Shown: positions 22,877 through 33,792, counted from the stretch's first letter. The stretch is DNA of 51,606 bases from Cylindrotheca closterium (GCA_933822405.4 CAKOGP040000613.1:1-51606); one strand, 5' to 3'. The notes: generated by a model not told the origin, from the letters alone. Numbers and translations are program-made.

Positions 22877-23389
22877 TGTAAAGAGTGAAGAAAAGGTCTA
22901 ATCCCAGACGATGAAGTTGATTCCGTTGCTCAAGCTATGCTCGGCTTCTTTTTCGGTAAATAAATGATTCTAAGTCAGCAACCAGCCGTTAGGAAGTGCC
23001 ACATTGAGAGTACCCAAGATTGCTGCTTGTTGTTGACACTCTGTTGTTTCCACATGAAGACCGTTGAAAGTTAGTCGGAGATTCTTCTTTACATATGTGG
23101 CAGTACTGCGTCTACGTAGAAATGTGGAAGAGATGTGCCTTTTTAAAATAAAATAAAACTAATCTGTATTGGTGTACAATAGTGTGACATTTTCATAGTG
23201 TGACATTCTCTGAAGAAGTGCAGAAACAAATCACAGATCACCCGCTCTTCACCCTAATGAATGTTTCATTTATCAATTTAGCATAGGCCTGTAATCTTTC
23301 AAATACAACTGAGTTGTTCAAACTCTTTTCTATTGTCACAACATGTAACTTCGTGGTCCTGCCTCTAAGTCTTTTTGCTTCATATACAA
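22877..23389. other. Intergenic, no gene seen
   Basis: About 510 nt with the channel promoter and the globin 3' flank. A short imperfect direct repeat, ATAGTGTGACATT, occurs twice near 23179-23210. No coding signal. Confidence 0.6.
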
Positions 23390-23944
23390 TCATTCCTTCA
23401 GTTGCGTGGCCCGTATCATGTCATCAGCCAAAGCTTGATAGCATTTCACCCATGCAGCACGTACTGGTTCTGTGAACTTGTCGCCTAGAAGCTCCGAGAG
23501 GGCAGACAACAAGGCCTGGCCCATTGGTGGATAAAATTCCGGCAGGACCCCAAAACGTTCATGCTGCTTTCCAAGCTCGAGAAATATTTCAGTCAATAAT
23601 TCAATGTCGGGTCCTAGCAAGTCAATAGCCCTGTCGACCATCTTCACGTAGTGTTTGCCATGCTCAATCACTTGCCTGTTCCGTAACAAATCCTCGGAAT
23701 ACGAGTCAATGCTTCGTCCAAAGGAAAACACCTTGATGGCTCGTGGCTCCACTGAAAAGAATCTGATAAAGTCCCGCAAAGTGAGATAGTGTCATCATTT
23801 AGAGTATCAACAAAACAGATTGAATCAGTCTCACTTCTTGAATATCAGCACCCCAGCTTTCTCGTTGTAGTTTTCAATGCGGCGAAGAGCCTCAAAACTA
23901 TCAACTACTTTTGCAACGGTATCATAAGAAAGGTTGGCGACCAT
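23390..23944 (-). CDS. Single-domain globin
   Basis: Haem protein with a globin fold, 160 aa, from two exons (23944-23835 and 23762-23390); donor GTGAGA, acceptor CAG, frame closes. The pattern is neuroglobin/animal-type rather than truncated. EHGKHYVKMVDRAI matches helix E with the distal His in the first His position, and ELGKQHERFGV matches helix F with the proximal His. GVLIFKKFF is the B/C region, and YPPMGQALLSAL and AWVKCYQALADDMI are helices G and H. It may bind O2 or NO; hexacoordination is plausible but not visible. No targeting leader is evident, so it is probably cytosolic. Stramenopile globins of this type are known (from memory). Confidence 0.88.
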
Positions 23945-24565
23945 GATTTTGTGTTATTGGTTCGTGGTTTGTCGAAGAGGTTTTTTATGTTTGATTGACT
24001 TTGAATTGTGGGCTGTGTGTGGCTGGACGTGGAGGTTTTGCGGAATTCGGGTTTGCTGCACGCTAGTTCGCTTTTCGGTATTTATGGCGTCAGACAAAAT
24101 GCATCCAAACGAATCGTCACCATTAAAAAAAAAGTGGCAAGTCTGTACAGTTTGTAGTGACAGCAATCTGTCTCTTCCGCGACTTCTGCATTTTCCATCC
24201 CGAACGGCAAGGGCATGGGATCACGGCCGCAGAGGTGCGTGGGAATTATCGCAACTCTGACCTACACAAGAGAAATCTTATACCATACTAGATTGGCATC
24301 TTCCAGCATCAAAATATCATGGTCGAGGCTTCTTCAGTTGTCGCCATTTGTCAGCAAAACAAATTTTGGAAGGAACTTGACATCTTGTCGGCACTATTTA
24401 CAGACGTTTTTCCAAAAAATTATATCATTTCACTCTTCAGCACTTCCTTTCGATTGAGAAATCAACTACAGGGTTGTGCTCAATCGAAAACAGCAAGCAC
24501 TCAACAAGGTCTAATCCCGCTCCTTTATTATGAATTGACAATCTACCAGATATGAGACAGATGGT
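23945..24565. other. Intergenic, no confident gene
   Basis: About 620 nt between globin and uroporphyrinogen decarboxylase. Short plus-strand open frames exist (e.g. ATG at ~24084) but have no domain and poor composition. I see nothing functional with confidence. Confidence 0.55.
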
Positions 24566-25795
24566 CTACTTTTTCTTTTCGGTATATCTCTTGACTTCAT
24601 CGACCAACCAACCAACGGCTTCTTCTGGAGTTCCTTGCATAACTCCATGGCCAAGGTTCAGAAGGTGCTTGCTTCCAGGCCCCCCAGCTTTATCAATACA
24701 GTCCCGAACAGCCTGCTCGATTTGTTCCTTGGTGCCAAAAAGGATTGTCGGGTCAATGTTTCCGCTGATGGGGATGTCAGGACCAAGAATCTTTCGCGCT
24801 TCAGCCATATCAATATGCCAATCAACTGCAATCATATCAGCTCCCATATCCTTTTGGAGTTCGAGGTACGAAGAACCCCCATTGGCAAAGTAGATCACCG
24901 GGACATCAGGGTGCTTATCCTTAATGATCTTAATAGCCTTTTGGGCGGCAGGCTTTGCAAATTTCTCAAAACCAGCGGGGGATGCTTGGTGTGCCCAGGA
25001 TTCAAACAATTGGATCACTTGTGCACCACACTCAATTTGATGACTAGCATAGTTACCAATCATTACAGCAAGCTTGTCAAGGAACATGGACATTGTCTTG
25101 TCTTCGCCAGTCTCATCTCGCATCATGTGCTTCTTGGTTGTCAAGCAGTGTTTGGAGGACTTGCCTTCCATTGTGTAGGCCGCCAAAGTGAATGGTGCGC
25201 CAACGAAGCCAATCAGAGAAGTGTTGGCCTCTTCGGCTTCTTTTGAGAGGGTGGACAAGATTTCTCGAATGAAGGGCAGCTTTTCATCGAAGTCCACAGA
25301 TTCTGCTTCCGCCAAGGCTTCGACATCCTTTTCACATTCAATTTTTGTGGAAATAACAGGACCGACTCCTGCAACGACATCAAATTCAATACCAAGTGTC
25401 GGTAGCGGAGTAAGAATATCAGAAAACATGATAATGCCATCCATTCCATACTTTCGATGACACTGCAGACTCAATTCAATTGCCATCGAAGGAGTTTCAG
25501 ATCGTTTTCGGAAGGCATACTTCGTCGAGTAGGCACGGAAAGCTTCCATGTAACGACCAGCTTGTCGCATCAACCAGACAGGAGTACGTTCTGTTTCTTC
25601 CCCACGTGCCGCACGGACAAGAATATCTCGATCACCAGGTGCTTGGCAGTGTTCGTGCTCGATTCCAACAACTTCGTCCACAGGAGCGGCGCTTGATCTC
25701 AAAATCAAGCTCGATCTACCGCCTGTATTCAGGGAGAATGCTTGTACTGACGGGACTACTGCCAATGCAACGAAAGAAAGTAACGAAAAGCGCAT
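24566..25795 (-). CDS. Plastid uroporphyrinogen III decarboxylase
   Basis: Enzyme of tetrapyrrole (haem and chlorophyll) synthesis; it removes four carboxyl groups from uroporphyrinogen III to give coproporphyrinogen III. Single exon, 409 aa from ATG 25795; the open frame upstream contributes no sensible leader. The N-terminus MRFSLLSFVALAVVPSVQA|FSLN is a signal peptide followed by a Phe-containing plastid presequence. UROD signatures are RTPVWLMRQAGRYM (substrate arginines), DGIIMFSDILTPLPTLGI, GFVGAPFTLAAY, QLFESWA, YFANGG and HLLNLGHGV near the C-terminus. Length after transit removal (~350 aa) suits the family. Diatoms often carry several UROD copies, so it may be one paralog. A GTAC cluster begins ~150 nt upstream of the ATG. 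Confidence 0.95.
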   Translation of the reverse strand: MRFSLLSFVALAVVPSVQAFSLNTGGRSSLILRSSAAPVDEVVGIEHEHCQAPGDRDILVRAARGEETERTPVWLMRQAGRYMEAFRAYSTKYAFRKRSETPSMAIELSLQCHRKYGMDGIIMFSDILTPLPTLGIEFDVVAGVGPVISTKIECEKDVEALAEAESVDFDEKLPFIREILSTLSKEAEEANTSLIGFVGAPFTLAAYTMEGKSSKHCLTTKKHMMRDETGEDKTMSMFLDKLAVMIGNYASHQIECGAQVIQLFESWAHQASPAGFEKFAKPAAQKAIKIIKDKHPDVPVIYFANGGSSYLELQKDMGADMIAVDWHIDMAEARKILGPDIPISGNIDPTILFGTKEQIEQAVRDCIDKAGGPGSKHLLNLGHGVMQGTPEEAVGWLVDEVKRYTEKKK

Positions 25796-25941
25796 GATAT
25801 TCAACAAGACGGATTGGTATGTTCTACAGTCCAGTTTCCTTGAATTTTCTGAAGATAGAATCGACATGTTTTGCTCCACGGGGAACCGGACTTCAACTTG
25901 GATTGATTCCAAGTATTCGAAATTGTGGAACAGATTTAGCT

Positions 25942-26041
25942 TTACCGGTACACTATGTACAACAAAGGTTGAATGTACTGTCCAGGATCAGTACCAGGTA
26001 CCCTGGTACCAGGTACCGGTATTGGTACTGGTACTGTACGG
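25942..26041. repeat. GTAC-palindrome cluster upstream of UROD
   Basis: TACCGGTACA, then AGTACCAGGTACCCTGGTACC and ACCGGTATTGGTAC words in about 100 nt. It lies in the upstream region of the uroporphyrinogen decarboxylase gene. Confidence 0.85.
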
Positions 26042-26599
26042 CGATCGTTACACACTCAAGCTTACTCTTGCTTCATTGACGCTCTTACTCCTGGCTCAAG
26101 CAAGAGTATAGCTCAAGAGTCCTTTATTCTACTGTAGGTTGGTCGGACAGACCAGCACTTAGACTAGCTACCGGTAGATTGCGAAAAATGAAAAATGTAC
26201 CGTTACCGTTACTATATTGGGTCATGGGGACCAATCCTCAAACCAAGCTGTGCATATCAAATGAAATGAAGTTGTGACGTGCCAGAAAGGTCGCCGAACC
26301 AAATTAAACCACTATCTAGGTTGATGAGTTAATCAGTAGAATCATAGGGCTGCATGAGGGTGGGTAAACTTTAGACCACGACGCTTGTTCCGTGTGACGA
26401 CCTAGAACCTCCATTGCTTCGTCGCTCGACCTTCGCTCTCCATTGCCGACGACGAATGAGAAATTGGTTGTTGGCCACGTGCAAGCTCCTTCCACGTACG
26501 TATGCCAGTTGCATGACTGCTGACTCGGAACAAATGCACGGTTCCTCTCCTCCTCTATCCGGGACTCCTCCAGCACTCGCAGCACCATACGTATCGATG

Positions 26600-26672
26600 G
26601 TATTTACTGTACCAGTACCAGTTACTATCTGTACTTTCCGGGTTGAGAATACTTGTACGGGTATACCATATT
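26600..26672. repeat. Sparse GTAC-word cluster
   Basis: GTACCAGTACCAGTTAC and related words (GTAC, GGGTATACC) lie between UROD and the thioredoxin-like gene. It is weaker and less palindromic than the other clusters. Confidence 0.5.
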
Positions 26673-26734
26673 ATTTTATATTGTGAAGCAGCCCCAGCAT
26701 CATTGCAAAGCAAGAATGATACAACAACTAGGTC

Positions 26735-27550
26735 CTATCGGTTTGAAACGTTAGATTGCTCTTCCTGGTGTGAGGTCGTGTCTTTGTCTCTGTCCGGATT
26801 CTTCCTCTGAGATTGAAGATTTTCCAGCAGTGCATCTCCTAGAACATTTCCTTGGCCCATGTCGGCTTCAAAATCCAGTTCGGTAGACGATAGAGACCGA
26901 TAATGATTTAGTCGTTCCAATGTGTGGGCAATTCTCTTCGGTCCACACGGAAATCCATCTAGCTTGTTTCCTTTGAAATAAAAGAAAATGGAAGGAACCT
27001 TCTTGACTCCGAGACTTTTACAAAGATCTGCATTTTTCCCGTACTCGATCTCAGCTAGCCGTATTTCACCCATCCGAGTTACAGTGGAAATGTCGTCGAT
27101 GGCCACCAAATTACCAATCTCTTTGCCGATGCGTTCATATTGTTTCCCAAACACTTTACAAGACTTGCACCAAGATGCATGGAATCTTTTATATCAGCGT
27201 GATGCGAAATTTCGGTATGGTGAGTTCAACGAGTTGGAACATGACATCAACAAGCGGCATCGTTGTTCGGGGAGAGCCAGTTTTCTTTCACTATGGACTC
27301 ACTTTATCGCACAGAGACGCTCATCTTCTTCCAAAAAATGTTTGAATTCTTCCGGGCTATTCAGCGATATAATTTGAGGTTTAGATGGCACCATTGCTCG
27401 TTCTGCTCTATGATGCAATGTCTTGTACGGCAGTAGCGTGTGTATTCTTAAGTGGCAGTTTTTGGGTAGTGCAGTCTGAGGAACAAAGGCATGGGAAAAC
27501 CTTGCTTCATACGTCAAAACTAGCAAAGTTGAAATAAGGAGCTTGATCAT
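26735..27550 (-). CDS. Plastid thioredoxin-like protein (WCKSCK)
   Basis: Thioredoxin-fold protein, 232 aa, from two exons (27550-27303 and 27185-26735); donor GTGAGT, acceptor AAAAG, frame closes and restores CAIK-FHASWCKSCK. MIKLLISTLLVLTYEARFSHA|FVPQ is a signal peptide with Phe at +1, so plastid import is expected. The active site is WCKSCK, not the classic WCGPC, resembling atypical chloroplast thioredoxins. KKVPSIFFYFKGNK provides the cis-Pro loop. After the fold, a charged ~60-residue tail contains no known domain. It may act as a disulfide reductase or redox sensor in the plastid (inference). The 5' flank has a GTAC cluster. Confidence 0.85.
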
Positions 27551-28084
27551 GATTCGAAATGACGATTTGACCTCAAAGACAAAAGACAATGTTGTTTCCT
27601 CGCGAGACACAAATGAGAATGAAGTGATGGAATAGGTACAAAAAAATTAGAATGTAAAAATCAGAACCCATCCACAGCATCTCGTCGACCTTTGACCTTC
27701 TCTTCCTCGCCGGCGCGGCACATTCAACATGCTTCGAAAAGACGCGCTGGCAGATGTACAATACAGTACCAGGTGTACCTGGTACCGGTGCACGTACCGT
27801 GTCGTATTACCAGCACACGCAATACATTTCATCGCGTGTACACGTGTACCGGTACCAAGTACAGTACTGTAGTATTTTATTATACAACCTTTTTTTTAAA
27901 TACCTGCCAATAACGACGACCTGGAGAAGGGTGCATGATGCATTACATCGAAGTCAAGGCATCTGCTGCTCTTTTTTTGTAAAAGCAAAGCTGGTCGTCA
28001 CACTCTGAACGACTTGAATTTTACTAGCATATATCATGTAAATTCCCCCAGCAAGCTTTGCTCCTAGATCCCAAGAAATGTGCA
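27551..28084. other. Intergenic, contains a GTAC cluster
   Basis: About 530 nt between the thioredoxin-like 5' end and the unknown-protein 3' end. Only the GTAC cluster at 27756-27866 stands out. Confidence 0.6.
27756..27866. repeat. GTAC-palindrome cluster upstream of thioredoxin-like gene
   Basis: AGTACCAGGTGTACCTGGTA, CCGGTGCACGTACC and GTGTACCGGTACCAAGTACA words over about 110 nt, roughly 200 nt upstream of the thioredoxin-like ATG. Confidence 0.85.
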
Positions 28085-28795
28085 TTACCCTGTTAGCATT
28101 TGTTCCTCATGATAGACGGCTGGCATGTGTCGAATCCGCTTGGTAGATGGGTTGTCAAAGGTACGAAACACCTCCGGATCGTGAATTGCTGGTACCAAAG
28201 AAGATTCGCGTTTGCGTTCACTATTATTTCCCGCTTCTTTTGGAGGTGTTTGCGCCAAAATCTGCTGAGACCAATCTTGCAGAAATCCTCCTCCGACATA
28301 GTTAGGTGTACCGACAGGTAGTGAAGCAATATAAGTCTTGGCGTCTGTGTAGCTGGACATCACATGGTGACAGGCTTGGATTGCATTCATTCGCGAATGT
28401 TTTCCCACAAAGACTCTTCCCACAGAAATTTCACTGCCACGCCTCGCATTCGCATCACCTGTCCATCCAATAACCCCATTTGTGACGATAGCATTGGCTT
28501 GACTTGCTTCGTTATCAAATCTTGCAATGACCCCACGAACCCAAAAGAGAGTTCCATTGGCTGTGAATCCAAAGCATGTCCTCTCGGGGTCGTCGCTCGG
28601 ATGAAGGGGCAGCTGCACCGTGCGAACTGCACCTTCATTTCCAGAACTTCCAAAATGGGACCAGGCATGAGCACTGTGGTAAGCCGCCTCCTCCGCGTCG
28701 CGCTGCGATGTGAAGAGTCGCAAACAATCCAGTGGCGGTTGTTTGTGGGGCCCCGAATGCCAACAGCGTTGAACGATGTAGAAATCACGGTTCAT
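28085..28795 (-). CDS. Hypothetical protein, 236 aa
   Basis: Single-exon reading frame with ATG at 28795, no recognised family. The N-terminal half is rich in aromatic residues and His/Cys (FYIVQRCWHSGPHKQPP, DAEEAAYHSAHAWSHFG) and has a beta-type pattern FGFTANGTLFWVRGVIARF; the middle carries GDANARRGSEISVGRVFVG; the C-terminus is charged and probably disordered. There is no signal peptide and no membrane helix, so a cytosolic or nuclear protein is likely. Coding support comes from length, a clean ATG and good composition. The 5' flank carries a GTAC cluster, as for the recognised genes. Confidence 0.65.
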   Translation of the reverse strand: MNRDFYIVQRCWHSGPHKQPPLDCLRLFTSQRDAEEAAYHSAHAWSHFGSSGNEGAVRTVQLPLHPSDDPERTCFGFTANGTLFWVRGVIARFDNEASQANAIVTNGVIGWTGDANARRGSEISVGRVFVGKHSRMNAIQACHHVMSSYTDAKTYIASLPVGTPNYVGGGFLQDWSQQILAQTPPKEAGNNSERKRESSLVPAIHDPEVFRTFDNPSTKRIRHMPAVYHEEQMLTG

Positions 28796-29312
28796 TGTAT
28801 CTTAATGCTAGCGAATGAAAAAGGTGCTCAATTGTAAGAATCTTGTCGCACTTTTCTTTCTCCTGGTTGAGTTCGTGGAAGCTATGAGGTTGCAGAAGCA
28901 AAGGATGGATTGATGGATGGGTATTTTGGTTGTGAAGGGAAGAAGGCTTCTTGTCAGATTTGCGCCAATTTTGGAAACACTTCTTCGTACGGTACACTTG
29001 CACCTTGCACTACAGTCCGTACCAGGTTCGGTACCAGGTACCAGGTGCACGTACCACTACTGTAGCTAGTCTCAACTAGAATCGCTAAAATTATTCTCTA
29101 ATCCTCCATTGCACAATGACAAAAGCACTGTTCCTCGAGATTTAGATATTGTACGGTAGGAAATCATAATCTACTCAGGCTGGCTGTTTTCACCCATTAG
29201 GGTAGACAATGTGTAACCGCGCGTTATTTATATTTCTTGGGCACTGCTGCGATATCAAATAAACACTATCCAATAAAGCACCGGGATCCATTACTAGGTC
29301 GTCGCTAGCGCT
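28796..29312. other. Intergenic, contains a GTAC cluster
   Basis: About 515 nt between the unknown-protein 5' end and the inositol monophosphatase 3' end. Besides the GTAC cluster at 28985-29056 nothing is recognised. Confidence 0.6.
28985..29056. repeat. GTAC-palindrome cluster upstream of hypothetical gene
   Basis: CGTACGGTACACTTG, then CCGTACCAGG and GGTACCAGGTACCAGGTGCAC words in about 70 nt, about 190 nt upstream of the 28795 ATG. Confidence 0.8.
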
Positions 29313-30191
29313 CTACCTTCCTTCTTCAATACACTCCAAGATTTCTGCTGCCAGCGTGGAGTTTGCTGCACAAAAGAACGAACGCTTCATGAGGTCCAAT
29401 GGTGCATATGGCGTTGACGGACTCTCAATATCTAGGGTTAAACCACCTGATTCGGAAAGCAACAAAGTCCCAGCCGCAAAATCCCAGATCTTAGGACCTC
29501 TGTTGGCATCCCAGTCACCTAATTCAAATCCTCCATCGAGTCGGCCACATGACACCCATGCCATGTTCAAGCCAGTACAACCAATAATTCGTAGGTTTCG
29601 AACCGAACGAGACAGAATGGCTGCTTGCATCTTTGTGTACCTTTCTACAGCTACCTTGTCTCGTCCATATCCTGGATCCATACTTAGTACGGCATTGGAT
29701 AGAGTGGTCGTAGTCGACACGTGTATTGGGACGGACTCTCCATTTTCTGTACTTAGAAAAGCACCTTTGCCGCTGATAGCCCAGAACATTTCATCCGCAT
29801 AAGGATCGTAGATTACTCCAACCTTTACAACTCTCTTGACAATGTAGGAGATGATTACACAACTAATTTTTAGGCGATGAACAAAGTTGGTTGTTCCATC
29901 AATCGGATCAATCGTCCATGTCGCCAAATCTGACAGTTCGTATCTATCAGATCCAGAAGATTCTTCACCAATGATCTTGTCGTCTGGAAAGTTGGCCTTT
30001 ATTTGGTTGATGATCAATTTCTCGCACTCCTCGTCAGTCTCTGTAACCAGATCTGTTGTTGCTGATTTGGTAGTAAGCTTAACATTTCCAGGGGACAACG
30101 CAACGTCGCGAATCTTCTTTCCAGCTTGTCGTGCTGCATCTTGTGCTACCAGTAACACAGTCTCGAGAGATGATTCATCAGTTGCTGACAT
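29313..30191 (-). CDS. Inositol monophosphatase family enzyme
   Basis: Mg2+-dependent, Li+-sensitive type phosphatase that hydrolyses inositol monophosphates (or related sugar phosphates), 292 aa, single exon. ATG 30191 is chosen because it gives a family-sized N-terminus; in-frame codons farther upstream run into a GTAC-type repeat. Metal-binding motifs are intact: IIGEESSG (Glu), WTIDPIDGTTNFVHR (DPIDGT) and KIWDFAAGTLLLSESGG (WDxAAG). No targeting peptide is evident, so it is probably cytosolic. It would supply free inositol for phosphoinositide and inositol phosphate synthesis. Confidence 0.92.
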   Translation of the reverse strand: MSATDESSLETVLLVAQDAARQAGKKIRDVALSPGNVKLTTKSATTDLVTETDEECEKLIINQIKANFPDDKIIGEESSGSDRYELSDLATWTIDPIDGTTNFVHRLKISCVIISYIVKRVVKVGVIYDPYADEMFWAISGKGAFLSTENGESVPIHVSTTTTLSNAVLSMDPGYGRDKVAVERYTKMQAAILSRSVRNLRIIGCTGLNMAWVSCGRLDGGFELGDWDANRGPKIWDFAAGTLLLSESGGLTLDIESPSTPYAPLDLMKRSFFCAANSTLAAEILECIEEGR

Positions 30192-30270
30192 GATGGAAAT
30201 GAAATACTTCACCGTTAAGAACCAGCACATGAGGCAGTCGAAGGGGTCATTGGGCGATCTTATGACGCTA

Positions 30271-30296
30271 CCTACCGGTACGGTACCACCGTACAG
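30271..30296. repeat. Short GTAC-word cluster upstream of IMPase
   Basis: TACCTACCGGTACGGTACCA followed by CCGTAC lies about 80 nt upstream of the IMPase ATG. It is a compact version of the larger clusters. Confidence 0.7.
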
Positions 30297-30391
30297 CATG
30301 AAAAAACGATGCAATCAAATCAATTCTTAGATTAGCACGTCGCTAGGAATGTTTGAACCACGAAATGAACATTTTAAAACGAAGAGCACCA

Positions 30392-32559
30392 TTATCCGTT
30401 CATATGTTGTGCCAACTTCTTTTTGTTCTCCTTTTGTGAGTGGAGCTTGAACTTCATGATATCCCCTTCGTATCTTGTGATCTTCTTTTGGTCGCAGACG
30501 TAGATTTGCTCAGCGCACTGGCTAATCAGACGCATGTCGTGAGAAATCATAATGACACCACCCTTGAATGAATTCACACATCTCGCCAAAGCATCAATAG
30601 ACTCCATGTCAAGAGGGTTTGTTGGTTCATCAAGCATCACCAAGTGAGGCGTTTCGTATGCAATGATGGCAAACACTATTCTAGCCTTTTGGCCAGCAGA
30701 AAGCTGGTCCATCACCTGGCTTTGTTGGGCTCCAGAGCATCCAAATCGTCCAAGCAAAGATCTGATCTTTTCAATGGTCTCTTTTGGCATCAACTTTTGC
30801 TTGAAGAAATCAAGAGGGGTCATTGACAAGTCAAGCTTATCCTCAAAGTGCTGAGTGAATCGAGAAATCTTAAGATGCATATTCCTCTTAATTTGTCCCT
30901 TGGTAGGAAGGAGCTCCCCAGTCATCAACTTGATTAGCGTTGTTTTACCGGCTCCGTTAGGGCCGACGAGCGCAACTCGAGTCTGTAAATCAACACCGAA
31001 GTCGACCTGCGTGTAGAGCTCCTTGCCACCTGGATATGCGAAACTAATGTTTTCGACGGATAAGACAGGAACAGGTAGCTGTCCAGCATCTGGGAACGTC
31101 CAATCATAAGTTGGGTCTTCTTCTGGCTTCTGGGTTAGTCCAGCTTCGAGCTTCTTTTGCAACAACTTCTCGCGCGACTGGGCTTGTCGCACCATCTTCA
31201 CGGTACCGTGACCGAAACGGGCAATGAAGTCCTTGATTTCATTGATGTCGCGCTGTTCAGCCTCATAAGCACGCATTTGTACCATATCCTGATCACGACG
31301 AGTTTGAACATAGGTATCGTAATTACCCGCGTAGTATCGAAGTTTCTTGTAAGTCATATCTAGGCGAACAATATGAGTGCACACATTGTTCAGGAAATCC
31401 TGAGAGTGACAAACGAAGAACAAGATTCTATCCCATTTGGACAAGTATTCTTCCAACCACAAAACGGCATCCATATCCAAGTGGTTAGTCGGCTCGTCCA
31501 AAACAAGACACTCCACGGTTGGCAGAAACAAAGCTCTGGCAAGAGCTACACGCATTCTCCATCCACCAGAAAATTCTCGTGTTTTCATACTCTGCATGGC
31601 GGTAGTGAAACCCAGACCGTGCAAGATCGAAGTAGCTCTGGCCTCAGCAGCACTTGCATCAAGAGCATCCAAACGCTCGTAAATAAATTCCACTGCAAAT
31701 TGTGAAAACATTTGACAAATATGAGCACGGGATACATCGACTAGGGAGACGAAAGGGTAGACTTACAGGTATGTTGGATCTCAGCTTGTGTATCCTCGTC
31801 AACTTCCGCCATGGCATCATTAAGTTGTTCCGCACGCTTTTCCAATCTGGCAATCTCGTCGTTGCTTTCCATGACAGCTTCAAGAGCTGTCTTGTCCGTC
31901 GCAGGGTATTCGGAATCAAGAAAGTAGATATCCAGCGCATCTGGGATCGGAATGGCACGAGCGGCAATTGCTTTCATAATTGTCGACTTTCCACTTCCGT
32001 TGGGGCCAATGAAACCATATCTGTTACCGTAGTTGATAACAATTTCAGTTTCCTCGATGAGTGGTTTTCCGTGAAATGTGACGGTCACTCCACCCACATT
32101 GATATCACGTGTATTTGCGTGAAGATTACCCTTCTTGCTTTCATAAGTCACAACAATCTGATCTTGGGAAAGCTTCTCTAGGTCAGCCTCTCGCTTCTGC
32201 TCTTCCGACGCATTGACATCCAAAGCATCCTTTGCTAGATCGAGAGCACTTATTTTTTCTTCAACAGGTTCTTCCTCTCCCGTGTCATTTTTCTCCTTAC
32301 CCTTAGGGAGCTTGCCTTGAGCAGCATCTTTCTGTGCTTTGGCGGCCTTCTTTGCAGCCCGCTTTTCAGCAGCCAATTTCTTCTTCTCTTCTTTGGACAA
32401 TTTCTTTTCGAAAAGCTCCTCATCACCCTTGCCCATCGCAGCATCTCGGGCATCGTTATTCGCATTCGCATCGAAATCCACCTTACCATAACCCTCATCG
32501 AGGGCTTTGTTCAATGCGAACTCAGCCTTCTTGGCTTGTTTTTCGCTCCATTTACTCAT
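30392..32559 (-). CDS. ABCF2/ARB1-type ABC ATPase
   Basis: Soluble twin-ATPase ABC protein without membrane helices; family members (yeast Arb1, human ABCF2, plant ABCF) act on ribosome biogenesis and translation. Two exons, 32559-31767 and 31692-30392, give 697 aa. A ~150-residue Lys/Glu/Ala-rich N-terminal extension precedes NBD1, with GPNGSGKST, signature FSGGW and LVLDEPTNHLD. NBD2 has GPNGAGKTT, signature LSAGQ and VMLDEPTNPLD. The intron falls in NBD1 between Walker A and the signature. Odd: in NBD2 the usually invariant His after Asn is Pro. The first NBD keeps His. The gene is divergent from SEN54 with ~310 bp between ATGs. Confidence 0.93.
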
Positions 32560-32869
32560 TTCCTCTCGGTCTGCTTTATTTTTTCATATGAAAGAAAAAA
32601 TGATGATGAATGCCACAAAAGTTCCGGTGGCGGAAAATGCACGACAGGGAACATACGTGGCCAATAACCAATCAAAACGAATGAATCTCTCGTTGACGGT
32701 ACAGAAGTACAGAAATAAAGTTTGTGGAAGGACTTTGAAAGTACGTTCGAACCACCCTTGTTAGAACGTGTGTTTTGAATGATGATTCCTGTAAAACCGG
32801 TACATCGAATGAATGTTAAGGAATAACAGGGAACTACATGTAAATTCATTGATTAACACCAACACAACA

Positions 32870-33634
32870 ATGGACCTTCCAATATCGTGTCAACTTGATG
32901 ATAGGCTCGGAATGTTCCGCATCACTAGGGCGAGAGGAAAAACTCTTTCATCAGGAGGATTTGGGGTAGCGATTTCGACTGAAAATATTGTGAATTGCGA
33001 AGAAAAGTCATCGACAGGAGACACAGCTGTAGTCGGAAAAATCATCCAGACTACACATCAGTATTTGTTTGTTGAAGAAGTACTCTTCCTACACGAGAGA
33101 GGTCTTTTGGAATGCAAACATGCTTCGTCGTTGGAATTGCTCGACACATCACAGCTCTATCAGCTCCTTCCACCGCTGCAGATCTCTCTTCCAATTTACT
33201 TCGTTTATGCCCACTTGCGATCACAGGACTTTAGGGTTCTTCGCCACAGTACAGGTCGAATGAAGATCCTTCGAAAACAAGATGCAACAGGTGTGCCGGA
33301 TTCCAAATTGAAAGAGTTCAAACGAACACTTCGAAAAACGCTCGAGGAAGCCCCACCACCAATGATACCTGACAATGGGCTTCAGATATGTTTTGATGTT
33401 TACATGCCAAATGCTAGTTTCTCGAAGCTTAATCCAGGGCTGCCTGACTTCCTCGTGGCAACTACATACTATAATGAGTCAAGGGTATCCTTTGTGGAGT
33501 GTCAGAAAATTCTAGAGCGATGTGAAGGGATTCGTCTGAAAGTTGCAACTGTTTCTGATTCAGGAACGGTCGTCATGTTTGGACTAACCAGCTTCGGTGT
33601 ACCAGTATTTGAAACGAAACAAGATCCGCGTTGA
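32870..33634 (+). CDS. SEN54: tRNA-splicing endonuclease subunit SEN54-like
   Basis: Structural subunit of the SEN complex that removes introns from pre-tRNA. Single exon. ATG 32870 gives 254 aa; an in-frame ATG at 32813 would add 19 residues (NRELHVNS...) of no evident function. The N-terminal conserved block matches Sen54: LFVEEVLFLHERGLLEC, LLPPLQISLPIYFVYAHLRSQ and FRVLRH, a winged-helix-like region. The C-terminal block ICFDVYMPNASFSKLNPGLPDFL matches the FDVY...F....PG.PDF signature of the family, followed by VMFGLTSFGVP. It has no catalytic His/Lys triad, as expected for Sen54. It is short compared with yeast Sen54 (467 aa). Confidence 0.85.
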   Translation: MDLPISCQLDDRLGMFRITRARGKTLSSGGFGVAISTENIVNCEEKSSTGDTAVVGKIIQTTHQYLFVEEVLFLHERGLLECKHASSLELLDTSQLYQLLPPLQISLPIYFVYAHLRSQDFRVLRHSTGRMKILRKQDATGVPDSKLKEFKRTLRKTLEEAPPPMIPDNGLQICFDVYMPNASFSKLNPGLPDFLVATTYYNESRVSFVECQKILERCEGIRLKVATVSDSGTVVMFGLTSFGVPVFETKQDPR

Positions 33635-33792
33635 AGCCTGTGTTGACTCGAAACCGCATCAAATCATCCAAATTCAACTACTTTTTCTTCGTTCCACTAC
33701 CATTTCTTCTCTTGGTGTCCACAACAGTGACAGAACATAAAAAGGGCGAATGTGAAAGCTGATCTATTGAAAATTTGCAAGTATTTTGAACA

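Larger units (their letters stand above)
25796..26734. other. Intergenic region with two GTAC clusters
   Basis: About 940 nt between the UROD 5' end and the thioredoxin-like 3' end. Apart from the GTAC clusters (separate entries) and a TACCGGTA at ~26170, I see only short frames without domains. No RNA gene recognised. Confidence 0.6.

Noticed and set aside
24084..24260. Small plus-strand frame MASDKMHPNESS upstream of the globin gene
   Set aside because: 58 codons, no domain, composition drifts after 25 residues; likely chance.
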